64,000 nucleotides of DNA from Datnioides undecimradiatus (GCA_008933995.1 WARS01000050.1:5458574-5522573), one strand, 5' to 3'; numbered from the stretch's first letter, positions 48,360-61,915 are shown. The notes: generated by a model not told the origin, from the sequence alone. Numbers and translations are program-made.

Positions 48360-48840
48360 CAAACAGAATGGGGAAAGATGGGAAGCAGAAAAAGTTGAAG
48401 TGGAGGAGGAAGAAGTGAAAGAGGAAGATAAAGTAAAAATGAAGGATGGAAAATAGCAGAAGAGGAAGAAGAAGTGGAGGTTGCCATGAAAGAAGTAGAG
48501 GCAGAAATAAAGGGTAAACAAGGTGGAAAAGGAAATGGAGGGGGAAAAAGCTGGAAAAATAGGTGGAAGTGGCAGTGCAAGTGGGAAATGATGTGGAAAT
48601 TAAACTGGTAGAAGAATAACCTGAAGTGGAAAAGGGAAAGCACAGCACAAGTTGAGGGAGAAGATAAATGACAGCTATACATGGAAGACATACATGGAAG
48701 TGGAGGACCTGAAAGTGAAACAGGAAACGGGAGGAAACATTGAAGAAAATGAAAAAAAATGGGTGGAAGTGAAAGATTAAGAGGGGGAGGTGGAATTAAA
48801 AGAGAAAGTTAAAAAGACATTTGACAGGAAGGAGTAATAA
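48360..48840 (+). repeat. Purine-strand asymmetric tract
   Basis: About 480 bp in which the + strand is overwhelmingly A and G, built from drifting units such as GGAAGTGG, GAAGAGGAAG and GGTGGAAGTG. It is a degenerate minisatellite-like tract able to form triplex (H-DNA). The long minus-strand frames over it (Ser/Phe/Leu/Pro-rich) are artefacts of composition. Confidence 0.75.
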
Positions 48841-48849
48841 GAATTCATA

Positions 48850-51530
48850 TTAAGTATTTTACAGTTGTGCTTTACTCTGTGTCTTTGTCAAACTGTATCA
48901 GAAACTGTTCTTTGAAATTAGTTCTTTGGCTAATCAGCACTCAGTGTTTGACTCTGAATAATTGATAATTGATTGACACCAAGCTGAGTTTTCTTATCTA
49001 GTTGATGGAATTTGCCCACGTAAGAGCTAAGACAGCTAAGAGAGTTGGAGGAAAAACCTGCTGGCAACATTTTTTGATTCACCTGCAACAAATAAATGTT
49101 TCTCATAATTTTAAACTCTCCTGATATTCCCCAAAGTAAAACCAGGTTGTTTTCTTTCTTAAGCTGCCACTTGCTTCCTCTCGTCTTATTCCGTCTGTCT
49201 ATCTGAGCATATAAAAAAATGCAATCTCTGTGGAGAACAGACTGAGCACTGGATAGTGCGAGGGGACGCAGATGGGTAGAGAGACAAACACTTGCTCAAA
49301 GCCAAAACATTCCTGATTTCCCTCCCTCTCACTCACAGTTTCTCTCTAACAAGCTACATGTAACTTAGGGTTATGTGCGTACAATAGCTGCCGCCCCAAG
49401 AGTTAGGATGACGACAGACACCCCAATTAGTTTGGATGTGTGTGTGCTCAAAGCTGTACCTCTGGTACTGTGTATGCACCGATAAAAACAGCAGTGCAAA
49501 CAGACTCACCACGCTGTGCCCCAGCCTTGTGTGCACAGACCTCCCTCTGAGGATCGTAGATGCGTTGAAACAGCAGGAAACTGTTCTCCTCCTTTAGCTT
49601 TAAGATATGATCTGACGCACAGCTATGCAAGATATAAAAGTATTATATACTGCTACCTGGATAGACTTGCATCAGCGCTGACTTTACTTGTAATGAGAGG
49701 TGATAATGAGTTAAACACCTGTAGTAGTCAAGGATCAATATTAAACAGGGATCAGTCTTTGGTTAAGACAGCGTCTGCGGCTCTGTGGGTAGAAAATGTC
49801 GAGATCAAACTCAACTTCCATTCTCAGATTACAGCAGGAAACCTGTTTTATCAAGACTAAATGATCCAAATAGACCTGATCTTAAAGCTAATCTCCCTGG
49901 ATTTTCCCAGAACACTTAATATGTGCTTATGATCGACTTGCTTGTGCATTTGGGATATTTTACACACTCTTTTTTTTTTCCAAACTGCCCGAAACATTGC
50001 GACGGCATCAGTCTGCGGAAAGTTTCTTTTCTATTCAATGCAGATTAGTATTAATAATACATCTGTGCAGAGCTGCTTGAACAGAATATTTTCAATCTGT
50101 TTCTGTATAAACTAGTATCTTTGGCTACGTCTATGGGATCCTGCTTTCTTTTTCTTAGATGTCTGTGGTTGGAATTAAAGGAGACGGTGCTTTGCTGGCT
50201 GCTCGCTGTAGATACCTCTCCTAATGCTTGGCTATCTCCTCACACACGATGGGTATTTTTAGTGGCCGTTATCTCTTTATGAAACATGAGGCGCACTGCA
50301 GAGGCTTACGTTACACACCTCGGATGCTTTGGCTTAGGATAATGCTGGCATGTGGATGGGGAGGGGGGTGTTGGAGCGGGTGTGGGCGGAGGGTGGGGGT
50401 CTGGGCGCACTAAGAGTAGAGAAATAGAATTATTGACTCCCTTAGTCGGAGAGCTTTTGGCTGAGTCAAATCCAGATTTTTTTTTTTTTCTTCACCACAA
50501 ACTGTTTCCACAGGCTGTGAAAGATGGTTGAATGGTAATGGTGAGAGGGGGAGAGCAGTTGAGAGGGAGGTAAAGATGGACAGATGGATGGATGGGGTGA
50601 ATCTTTGCAAAAGAAAGCTCTCAGGGCAGACTCAACTGTCACCTGTCGTCTGCCAAGCCGGAGCTCATATCTTAACTTCATTAAGTTTTTTCAGCTTTGA
50701 TGAGCATTGGAGCTTAGATCTGCAGTACAAACTGTTACTGTCCTAAATATAATATATACAGTATATATATATATTTGTGGGTATGCGTGTGTGTCATTGC
50801 TGTTGTTACTGCCCTTTTATAACACTGTAAACAAGAAATATCCCTGCCGTGGCTGAATGCCAACACTCAGGCTGTGAAGATAAAGTGCAGAAAATCTCTC
50901 CATAAATGAGATGCTGGTAAATGTCCCACAGTACTATGAAGGATTTAAGGCTGATATATCACAAAGCAGCATGTAAGGATGCGAGAGCGGCTTAGTTTTC
51001 TCAACTCTCATCTCTGCGAACCAACAATCCTGTGGAGCCTTTTCAAAAAAAATAACAGATTCACTCGCCAACCCCATCCCTTAATCAGCGCGGCGAGGCC
51101 TGACCTCTCGTCTCTCGCACAGCCTGGGCCGATCTTTAAACTGACATTTTTTTTTACCCGAGATTTTAGAAGAAGATGTATCAACCTAATTACAGTCTGT
51201 TATTAGTCAAAGTAATATCTTTGAGGAATTCTAATCTGCTTTTAGAGCACTTGATAGCACAGAGTCTGCCCTCCACAGAGTGACCAACAACCTTTCTTAT
51301 AGCAGCTGATGTGTGTGCCGCATTTTGATTATGTTAGAAGTGCCGCCTTTGAATCTGATACTGTTTTGTTATATTGGTCTCGTGGATAAACTGCAGCAGT
51401 TCCTGACAGAGCATTTGCCATCACGATAGGCGACTCACCTTGATCTTTTACGTATGAGATGTGGGGTTCGGTTAATTAATCTGACAGCGATAGCTGGTTT
51501 CACTAGTTAAAGCAATGTCAGTTGATTAGT
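48850..51530. other. Desert segment, mostly non-coding
   Basis: No gene assigned. It holds a weak candidate exon on the minus strand at 49510-49622 and a candidate conserved block at 50880-51240. Confidence 0.5.
50880..51240. other. Candidate conserved non-coding block
   Basis: Complex non-repetitive stretch with CATAAATGAG, TTAATCAGCGCGGCG and CTAATTACAGTCTGTTATTAG motifs; CpG retained. Confidence 0.3.
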
Positions 51531-51539
51531 CAGTCCACC

Positions 51540-51810
51540 ATGTTGGTCCAGGAAATTAAAGTTTGATGGATAAGTGTGAAATTTCCTATGGATACTTTTG
51601 GTTACCAGAGGATAAATTCTAATGACTGTGACTTTATCCTTTAGTGCCACCATGAGGTTGAAATTAGCAAATATTAGCATGCTAACATGCTAAGTTAAAC
51701 AGGGTAAACTCATGATAAACATCAAAATGATAGCCTTGCCATTGTGAGCATGTGGACGTTAGCATTTAGCTGTGTTTTAGTGCACCCTCACAGGGCTCCT
51801 GGCACAATTG
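51540..51810 (+). repeat. Fish GCTAACATG-family repeat copy 3
   Basis: 'GGTTACCAGAGGATAAATTC', 'TTTAGTGCCACCATGAGGTTG', 'TTAGCATGCTAACATGCTAAG' and 'CCATTGTGAGCATG..GACGTTAGCATTTAGC' in the same orientation as copy 1, with the middle shortened. Confidence 0.75.
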
Positions 51811-52279
51811 TTTAAGTTTAAATAGGAGGGCTACTATTTTGTTAGCATGCAATGTTCCTTTAAATCCATACTTCAAAGAGCTCATCATACTCATCATATT
51901 TTGTTGCAATTGATTTCAGCGCCAGGATGTTTTTACCTCTAGCAGTGCAGAAAGATTTAAATTAAACCTGTTTTGCTAATGAATTTACATGAAATATCAG
52001 GAGAAACTATTGATGTTTTCATATGTTGGTGAACATGTAGTGAAAAATCCACAGCTCCCATCTGTCAGCAGCAGTGTGTATTTTGCCAGAAAAAAAAAAA
52101 AAACAACACTTCTGGTTAAATTTTCCACTAGTACTGGAGTTTATTTTACGGTCTCAGCTCAGACTGTGATGTGATCAGCCCACCCCTATTCACCACTGAG
52201 CCACTGCACCTCTACACTAAGAGCTAGCAAATGAGGTAGGAAGTATGGCTCCCTGCCGTTTTCCTTTGGCTGTGCTGTG

Positions 52280-52505
52280 GATGCAGCTGAGAAGGAGGGG
52301 ACCTTCAGGGCGGGCCAGGACACGCTGGGGAGAGGACATCAGCTGACCTGGAAGTGCTTGGCTGTGTCCCAGGAGGAAATGAAGGACACCGCTGTGCAGA
52401 AGGATGTCTGGGTTTCTCTCCTTGCCCTGTTGCCACTGCAGCTCTGTGCTAAATAAGCAGGTAGAAAAAGAATGGGTGGGAGGATGGATAACTCTCTGGG
52501 ATTGA
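52280..52505 (+). mobile_element. LINE 3' end (ORF2 tail) fragment
   Basis: 'AGGACACGCTGGGGAGAGGACATCAGCTGACCTGG', 'CTTGGCTGTGTCCCAGGAGGAAATGAAGG' and 'GGATGTCTGGGTTTCTCTCCTTGCCCTG' (read in pieces) match the end of a fish non-LTR ORF2. That ORF2 reads 'RDYISRLAWERLGVPQEELEE...EVWASLLRLLPP'. The fragment ends in a GGTGGGAGGATGGATAA run, as in many such 3' ends. It is 5'-truncated, as usual for LINEs, and broken. Confidence 0.65.
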
Positions 52506-52509
52506 TGAC

Positions 52510-55500
52510 TCCCACAAAGAGTCTTTTTTTTTAGCTGTTAAAGGATTTTTTTCAGTAGAAGTATTTGTATGTTATCCAATTATTTATTATTCTTTTGGAC
52601 CCATCAGACCAGACAATGTTTATATCATTTTACATGTGAAAACTGTAAAATTTCTGTTATGTCTTGCTTTGACTTATAAGTTACCTGTCAAGAACAAAGA
52701 TAGAAGTAATGGTTCAACACAGCATTTGACTTGGGCTTAAAGACAATGACAGTCTTTGTCATGTAATTTGGAAGGTCAAGGTAAAAATTGTATATAAGGA
52801 TGCAAAATCCTGCTGTAAAGTCCAGCATGGGGCCTTTTGTTGCATGTCTTGCTGTTTTTACTTCTCTTTGAGGAAACAGTCTTATCGAACATCATTTGAC
52901 AAACCTTATCACACCAGACTGATCTCTGGGGTAACAGTTTATTCAAAGATGGACGTTTGTATTATACTAAAGAACTACACCACATTAAGAGCAGGGATTG
53001 CAATATGATTAGGACATATATGAATGTACAACATATGTATATGACAGCAATGTTCTCCTTTAAGGTACTTTGATTAATTTTTTTGGTACCCAGTTGGGAT
53101 TTCGTGCGGATTTTTGGATCGACATTGCACCCGCAACAAGAGGGCAGAAAGTCGAGGAGTGGAGCAGCTTAACAGCTCCACAAAGACCTGGATGTTTGGG
53201 CTGGGAGGCAGAAGATCAATGGTGTAAAATAGGAGAGAATTAACAATGGTTGCAGAGCAAGGGGAGGACAGTGCGCTCTGACCTGGTGTGTGTTGAGACG
53301 ACAAGCTTCACCCTAACGCCCTGATAATCGCTCCACTGGAGGGGGATAAGGCCAAACAAGAATGGCAGTGATAAAGCAAAAGCTCCCCTGTGTCTGTGTA
53401 AAAGAATAGTTGCCAAGGAAAGCTACGGGTAGTCTTAAGACCATGAAAGTTAACAGGTTTAATTACAATAAAACCTCCTACATAAAAGGAGAATCTTGTT
53501 ATTTTATTGTTAATATTGCCATGCACTTCAATTAGCTGATGACTTCTCTGAAATTACTGTATTTTATATGTAATTTTCCAAAGGATTTACTGTATTTAAA
53601 CCCCAAAGGTAACTTTTTAAACCTCATCTTTCTCCACAGTCTACTTCTAGCTTGCTTTGCTTCCCCTCTTTTTCCCTGCTCCTTCATTAGATTAACATTG
53701 ATATTCATTAACACCTGAGCTACCCTGTGTGCCTGTGCATCAGGCCTGGCACTGTGCCTTCATAGGAAATCAATGGTATTTTCCTTCATCCAGTTGGGAG
53801 TGCCCACGTTGCTTTGCTTCCACATGCAGTAGCAGCAGTAGTGATTAACAGGCTGGTAAAGGAGGACATACAGTGATTCTTAAGTAAAAGCTGTGGCTGT
53901 GGACCTCAAGATTCCCCCATACAGTGATGAGGAACCAAATCTAAGCAGAATCAAAAGAGAGTCTTACATAAAAAGATGAAAAATTGGTGGAAGGAGAAAG
54001 AAGAAGGGATGGAAAGAGAGAGCGAGATCATCATCTATCATCTCTCCTCTCTTCCATTACCGATCAGGGAGTGAAGGATGGTGACGAGTCGGCCAATTTC
54101 CCCAAACTCCCAGTGGATGCCCTTGAAAGTGACAAATTGCCAGGTTAATTGTGTTGGGGTCATGGCCACTCGGAGGGAATGAGCCACTTTATTTTGAGCA
54201 AAAATCCATAAAGGGAGTTCATTCCCAATCTGCACTGTCTCAGTTCGAATCCAGTGAGGAATGGCCTCGGTCCTCCTGGGAAAGATCCTAAACCATCCCA
54301 AGTGAGTACAGCCGTATATGACAGGGAGGCAAGCCCAGAAATCAAGTTAATTTTCCGTAATTCTGGGCCATGACAACAGCATTTCCAAGCCAGCTGCCTG
54401 ACAGGAAAGATGTATTTTGTCTCTCAAACTATCTACCCCAGGGATCAATTGCACTTCATTTTCTCTGTGATATAGATGAGGCAGGGGATATGACCATTGG
54501 AGAACTGCTGTATTCTTGGAGCAGCACTCATCCCTACACCTAGCCACCTGCTTACTCCCTGTCTTCTCTTCAGTCCACCTCTCAACACCCTGGTGCATTT
54601 TCAAATATCTATTTCACAAACACCGAAGGAAGGCAGACAAACCGTTTTAATTCACATCTTAATAAGTACATGTGAGGCTGAGTAGGGTCAGAGCTGAGCC
54701 ATAAAGGAGACAAGTGCAGGGGCTTGTTGGGCCGGTGTGGCGTTGGCATTCTGTTAGTGGTAACTATGAGTAGTTTTTTGGGGGTTTTTTCTGGGCAGAG
54801 GCAAGCAAGCGGGGGTCTGTGTATCTGACGCAAAGCCAGCTCCAGCCTCTCTGCCATGCTGAGATTAGGGGAGAAGAGGAGGCTTTCATATAACCGACTC
54901 TCCCTGTGGCATGACTGTGGAGAGGCAGCAAGCGAAGGTAGGCAGGCAGGCAGTCGGGCTGGTCGGCTGGATGGTACAGGGAGGCGAGGGATTTAAGGAA
55001 ATAACATGGGAACTGAAGCAGAGGAAGAAAGTGAGCGTGAGCTCTCTTTTTGTCTCTGACTGTATAAGGAGAGGTATGTATGGGGGGGTAGGAGCATCCT
55101 CCAGGACTCTGATAATAGGTTGTGGAGAGCTGACAGACCTCATTCTCTCCCTCCGCCCACTCCCTATCTGTGTTCCTTTTCTTCCACCCTGTCTCTTTCT
55201 TGCTCGTTCACCCTCTCTCCCCGTCTTTCTATTTATCTAGCTCAGTTTCTATGGGAGCAGCCAGCCAGAGGAGCCTTGAAGTCGGAGAGAAGAAGGAAGC
55301 AAAGCCAGGTGTGCAGGGGGAACATGATGGGCCCTGAGGTTGGGCTGAGAGGTGAGGGACAGACACTGGAGTGTGTGACAAAAGGATGAGCTTCACTGCT
55401 AATGACTCCCACAGGGGAGACCAGCTGCTCAGTTTGCAAAGGCTTATACATGCACTGCTACCGTGTAGGATTGACTTGGTGGTGTGTTAGAGCGTGCACA

Positions 55501-57870
55501 TGAAAAACACAAACTTTACAAGACTTGGACATCAGGAAACACGAGAATGCACACACACAGATACAGTCACGTATTAGAGTTCTGCTCCCTCTCTCCCTCT
55601 CTTTCCCATACACACACAAATACCTCTGTAAAAATCCTCCTCCCAGTATTCTCTTTCACCCTCCTCTACCCCTCCTTCAGTCTGAATTCATCTAAATTTC
55701 TGGAAAATCCTCCGTCTGAGTTCACACTGTCCTCAATTTGCACTCTGGTGTCATGAGACATGATGCACTGTTGCTTATGAATTCAGATGTTACATTCCAT
55801 CTACTGAGTAGATTTTTGTCTGCGGCTATAAAAGGGATGTTTCGGCACAATAAAGCATAATCAATAATACATTGGACAGTCATCTGTGTGATAGCGGGAG
55901 ATTTCTAACAACCCCCACAACGCTTGAACAAAGAGGAGCTCAGCTATATGGCAATGCATGTGAGCCCTCTAGTGTTAAGCTGCCTAGTTTCAAGTACTTG
56001 GAGGTGGATAAAATAGCAGAAGCAAATATGAGCTCAGCACCATGTTTGTGTGCTTCTTTTTCATAAAACTGTTACACTGTACGCTGTTTTGTAGCATATC
56101 TCGCACATTTTAGCAGAATGGCTGAGGGGGTTCTAATCTTTTAAACACAAATGGCAAACTGATTTTTTTCCATTATCTGGGATGAGATGCAATTTTCCTG
56201 AAACAGAATCTCAACTCCCTCCATATAGCACTGGGAAAAAGGGGACATTTAAAATGGCATGAAGTCCTTGATGTTTAACGTACAAATTACCATTCAGGTG
56301 ACATTTGCCCGCTGATTTTCATGAGAAAGAGTATTTCCTCTGCTTTAGAAGGCATGAAAAACCCTTAAAGGCCTGGACCCTATCTGATGAATAATGTGAT
56401 ATTAAGTAGATGTGACATTTTAAAAGAGGCTTTAAAATCCAAGCATTGATCAAATGCAGGGTGACAAGCATCATAGCTCAGTTAATGGCTTTCTCCATGA
56501 GACTTTCAAAAGGTTCACTTATAGACTGTGGGTATGTCATGGCAAACGGCCATGGATTTCTTTATATCTGAATTTACATGTACAGTTAATAGCTTAATTC
56601 ATCCATTTATTGTCACGTTAGTGTTACAGTACATGAGCAATGGCCGAACATATTGTACACAAATCGCGCTCAACCTCACCGTGAAGCGTCAAAGCGATGC
56701 ATCAAGAGGAGGTCCATTCCATAGGTAAATGTCCTCTCAAAGAAAATAATAATAGTGGCCTCATGATGGATCTGAATAGTGTGATTATTCAAAAGGGAAG
56801 CTCTCCTATAATGGGAGGTGTGAAATACCATTTTGGTGTTGCAGTATGATTGCAAGGATTTCCAAATCCATGCCACATATCTGTATTAACTGACCTTGTC
56901 ATCCCAGTCTCTTCAGTCTAAAAGCTCAACACTAGACTCTCTAATTGTGTGCAATGCATGAGCCAAAGTCTAATTTCGTGAGCAGGTGACCCACCAATCC
57001 TTTGCATTAACTTCCCTGGAGAGCAGATGCAACCAAACATCACAAGAAATCCAGGTGACGTAGTAGAAAGAGGAAGAATGTCTGCAGATGGATGAGGTGG
57101 ATGGATGGATGGGTCAAACAAACAAATTTCACTATGGAGAGAAGTGTTTGTGTCCCACCTGAGACCAAAGATCCACATCCACTTAAGAACGTAATAAGGG
57201 ACACAGCGTAGTTAACCTGCGTCGTGTGTGATGTAACTTAAAATACTGATTTTAACCTAAACCATGATCTTATCCTGAACCTAACCAAACGGCAACTATT
57301 TCACAACGATAGCCATGCGTTTAGTCCCCCTGCATTTTCTAAGTCGTGTTATTTCTACTGAAGAGACTGGGTTAGACGTGGCCTACTGTACAGTAGTTTT
57401 CCATTTCAGCATTTGCCTTTGCCAGTCTATTCACATTCTACGCATATTTCAGGCACTTGTAACATAATGATGCAATTCTTCGCACAAATGATGAACTATG
57501 GTGTTTTCTATGCAGTCATTCTGAAGAGGGAGGGACAAAGATGTATATTTTCATACATCTAGACAAACGATTTTGTGCCAGATGTCCCATGTCTAACAGG
57601 ATTGTTTGTTATGAGTGCCTCTTATACAACAGGAATCAGTAACTATTGGCTGGTAGAGGTTATTTAATCATTTGCATTCCAGTGTAGATTTACAGTATTG
57701 TTTCAAAACGTTGTTTATATGCATCTTATTCTTTTCAAGGAATATCCCTTTAAAGAAGTAGTTATCACATTCATCCTTTACAAGAGAGGTATTGATCCTC
57801 TCATCAATTTTCTGTAAATTCCCCAAAATGTCTAACTATGTCCTTATACAGTATAGTGTATTATAGCAGG
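52510..57870. other. Desert segment, no supported gene
   Basis: No gene assigned. It holds a candidate conserved block at 54050-54320, a weak candidate 5' exon near 55240-55308, and short GGAT and CA-rich low complexity near 55550 and 57105. Confidence 0.5.
54050..54320. other. Candidate conserved non-coding block
   Basis: Complex stretch with GGTTAATTGTGTTGGGGTCATGG and CCATAAAGGGAG-type motifs and no repeat match. A tRNA B-box-like GTTCGAATC at about 54244 has no A-box partner, so it is not a tRNA. Confidence 0.3.
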
Positions 57871-57879
57871 CAGGGAAAG

Positions 57880-58265
57880 CCAAAAGGTTGGAGAGCTCGT
57901 GACTGCCAATGGCCCCGTCCTTCAGCAAGTTTTGTGAAGGAATCTAGAGAGTGAGAAGCAATCTAGGGCCCCTCAGAAAGAGTTTCAAGGACCAGCTCAA
58001 GCAGCTGCTATCACAAGCCAGCATCCGTCATCACTGGTGGCACCAAGAAGAGACTGAAAGAAAAGGCTGGTATCAATGCAGCCAGGCAGCCAGCCTGAAG
58101 TTTGAGGCCGACAGACGAGCAGCTGCTGTGAAGAAGAGGAAAAGATGGACGGAGCGTGCTGCCCTTTAGACATCACCAGCCCTCCGTCTTGTGTGAAAAG
58201 CTCTGTGCTGCACAGACTGGGCTCCACAGCCACCTTCAAGCCTGTGAAAGATAGAATCACTATCC
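57880..58265 (+). mobile_element. LINE ORF2 C-terminal fragment with zinc-knuckle-like end
   Basis: In one frame RGPLRKSFKDQLKQLL and further on the basic stretch FEADRRAAAVKKRKR match the C-terminal tail of fish non-LTR ORF2 proteins ('...RKRFKDTLKASLKS...YEANRIAAAKAKRAAR'). In the next frame CEKLCAAQTGLHSHLQACE (58191-58250) matches the terminal C..C...H..C finger ('CRSRIGLHSHQRAC'). The frames are shifted between the two parts, so the copy is broken. It is 5'-truncated. Exact clade not determined. Confidence 0.65.
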
Positions 58266-60849
58266 TCCCCTTGCAAATGAGTAACAAGCTGACATAGTAT
58301 AATGTATATGCAACTTACTTAAACATGTGTTTAGTGCTTTGGTCTGATTATAAAGACATTCTCTTTATCGGGGTTTGCGTGCATGTTGAACGTTTGCCAA
58401 CCCATGCCTGAGACAAATCAGTGTAATGATGCATTATTCATATTCAAATTTTAAGAATATACAAGATTAGTTCCAAATTTGCTCTGTCAGATAATCTCTT
58501 TAAATGCAACTTGTTGCTCACTGATGTCAAATAATGTTAAAAACTGAGCTCGAGTTATTCTACCACGTTTAACGCTAGAGTAAGTAGAACATTTTGAGTA
58601 CAGCATGGCCGTTTTTGCAGACTTGCATCCTTGCAAGCATCCTTGTGAATGCGCGAGTGCGTTTTTGCACACGTGCATAAAAGTACCCCAGTCACACGGG
58701 GGAAATCAGTCCTGGCTTGAACAGCAGCCTTTAAGGGAGTGAACCCACTCAAGCCTGATCATTAATCATTGTGTATAGGTGCATATACTGCACCTGCGTT
58801 CAACAGTGTGTGTTTGTATGTGCATGCGCTCAGCTAAAGTCTGTGCTTTCTTCTTTTTCTTTTTTTGTTTTTTTGCAGTCAGTATAAATGAGTTTAAAAA
58901 CAGGGAGGTAATTGATGGATTGGACAAAAGGTCAGAATACAAGGGCAGGGTGGGACTGCACTGGAGAAAGACCGTTTCACCTCTAAATGTCTCTGCTGCT
59001 GACGTACAAATCAATCACTGTGAATGAATACTAAAAAAGCGTGCATGATGAATTTCGGTCCCCCGTATAACATTAATGTCGATTTGTTTTGAGTTAATTT
59101 AATTTAGAGAAGCAGATCTTCTGCTTGTGGAATTAAATCAAACTTCTAATGCATTTTTACATGAATGGGAATCTGGGAATATGGGTTCCCCTTTGAAATA
59201 GGTTATTAGAAACATTTTCAGTGTTCAAGGAGACCTCTAGAAACATTTTTAAGATTCCTGTTCATTGGTTGGTATTGATGTTCATGCCTTTGAAGGTCTT
59301 GGAGGTGTTTCTTGTAGCGCTGTGGATTTTTTGCGCTTCTAACACAATCTTTGTTGGCAACCAGGAATGGACTTGGCCAACTGACCACAATTAGCGGCAT
59401 GTCCAGACCTTCTGCTCTGATTGGTTGGCTGGCAAATAAGACAATTTGTGTGCGCTGTATGGAAGCCTAATAAGGGACAAAGAGGACAACAGATGAAGCA
59501 GATTGCATGAGAGAGGGTAGGCTGAAATGAGGAAAAAATAAGCCCTAGCTGTGAAATCAGCCATCTTTTGATACTCTGAATTTTGAAAAGAGATGCCCCC
59601 CCTGCGCACATCATCTCCACACCAAATGTGGAGTCTCTCACACAGGCTCCGAAAATCAGTCAACTCCACCAGCGAGCTGAGTGAGTTTGACTCTCAGCAC
59701 AGTTTGTCTGGCCAACTGCCGTGCTGTGCGAGTGTTGTCCTAGAGCTGCTGTGGGCTTACGCTGCCCACATCCCTCTCCATCGAGACCGGCCTCCTCTTT
59801 GCTTCTTCGGACCACTGCTGGCAGTGGCACTGAGCACTCAGTAGATGTGGAGAGAGACATAAAAGGCTGCAATTCCCCAACTCCCACCAGGAAAGTCACT
59901 CTAAGATTAATGAGTGTTGCGATGTCTGCTGGCTACATGCTTGGCCATCAAAAACTTGGACCAATGGACAACAGATAACTTCAAGGGATGCAGGGGGTTT
60001 TGTTGGAGTTTTTGGATGTTTTTACCAAGTAATGACCAGAAAAAAACGTCAGTTCTTGTTTCTCCTATACAGATAATATTAAAGAAAGTGCTTTGTATTC
60101 ATTTGATTTATATAAAACATTAAAACCTATGTGTGCTCTGTCCTAGGACACAATATTTCAGCAGAAACCTGGGTGGATAGGGGTGAGGAAATAATGAGCA
60201 GATGGAGAATGCTGGAATACAACACTGCTGCAGATCAGGACTGCTGATTTATTTCTTTTCCCAAGACAATCTTGTAGCTATGAATTTCTTTCTTTCTTTG
60301 TAATTCCTAGGTTTCTTATGAAAACCGCCTCATTAGGCATCTAGAAACACATTTCATTTTGTCAGGAAGGCACCCGGACAGACAAGTCTGTGGCAGGAAA
60401 TGAAATAAATAAGGAAGGAGAGGCAGGAGTGAGTGGCTGGGTTGACATTTACCGTGATTAGCGTTTGTAGTGGTGAATGCATTTCTGTCATCCTGCAATT
60501 CGCCATCTTTGTCTCGTCCTTCTTGGCAAACCCTCCTGCTCAACTTTCCCCGCAGCATGCAGATGTCTGTGACCTTTAGCTTTGCTGTATGAAATATAAT
60601 AACAAGAAGGGAAAAAAGCCAATTGGATTCATTTAGGAACACAGGTGCAGTACAAAACAGCAAGACTGGAAAGGAAGGTGGGGCTGATGCCAGATGTTGC
60701 GATTTCTAAAATCAGATCCTGATAAAATTGACTAAAAATAGACTTGTGAAAATACATCCTTTCTCTCTGTATATATAAAAATATATATACACATATACAG
60801 GTATGCGGGGATGTCTGCATAATTTATTTGAATTTATGTTTTGCATATA

Positions 60850-61110
60850 TACATGAGCGTGCACCTGCTTGTCGTGCAGATTTGCAGAATACTGCCACCA
60901 CTTTCGGCCTCCTCTGGATGCACCCAGAGTTCCCCTCCATCAAGGGCATAATGGTGCGATCCGTCGGCTGATAATGTTGGTGTGATCCACAGGTCGGCCG
61001 GCCCGGCGCCAGAGCAGAACAGCCTCTCTCATGGCCCATTACAGTCTGCTTAATGACCACACTGATGACCCAAACTCTGGGGCAGGCTGTCCTCACTCTG
61101 CCTGTTTAAA
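60850..61110. other. Candidate conserved non-coding block
   Basis: Unusually complex, CpG-retaining stretch (CGATCCGTCGGCTGATAATG, CGGCCGGCCCGGCGCC) with TGCTTAATGACC, in an AT-rich setting. No repeat or coding match. Among the stronger enhancer-like blocks by eye. Confidence 0.33.
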
Positions 61111-61915
61111 ACAACATTTCACTCCCCTCGCCAAGGTTCACTCTCCTTTACAGCTACAAAATGGTGGATTCAGTTTTTCTGTCTTTGCGGTGTTGGCATG
61201 ACTTTTCATTGTCCAATTAGAAAATGAAAGCGCTGTTGCAGATACTTTGTTCATTGTTACTCTGCCCTTACATAACCACTTCTTTTTATGCAAATATATA
61301 ATTTTTAGTTTAAAGAAATGCATTAACAATAACTGCATTCTGGAAAAAAGTAAGATACATATAGTTTAAAATAAAAATAGGATAAATCTAGGTGCATGGA
61401 AGCTTCCAAAAGGATCCATCATACTGATATTACTCTCGTTAATGTAAAAGGACCCAATCAAAGCATAATAATATTCAACAAAATACCCATAATGTAATAG
61501 AACGAGCAATATGATGCCATCCAGCTTCACAAATGCAAAGTAATGAAACCTTCATCCATGCGATAGGGCATTGATGTACGGTATGTGTTGCGGCCACGTA
61601 TGAAATAAATACTGCTGTTCTGACAGCCAGACAACCCTGACACACACAGAAATGAAGCAGTGGAGTAGATAGAGTTACATGTTAGCGTTGAGTCAAACAT
61701 GAGCTACATTTGGGAAAAGCGCCATGTAAAATGAGCGAGCATTGGCAGAATGAAAACCTGGCCTATTCCTAATTAACTCCCTGCAGTTAGTGTATCAGTA
61801 ATACAAATAACCCGTTTACCAATAACACATACCGTCTCTCGTTCTGAGGCTTCTGAAATGATTCTGTCGTTATTCCTAGACAGACTGTCTCCTCAATCCT
61901 CAGACATTTCCACAA

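Noticed and set aside
48253-48691. Long minus-strand frames (131 and 115 codons)
   Set aside because: They lie over the purine tract; Ser/Phe/Leu/Pro-rich translation is a composition artefact.
54230-54255. tRNA B-box-like GTTCGAATC
   Set aside because: No A-box at the right distance and no cloverleaf can be drawn.
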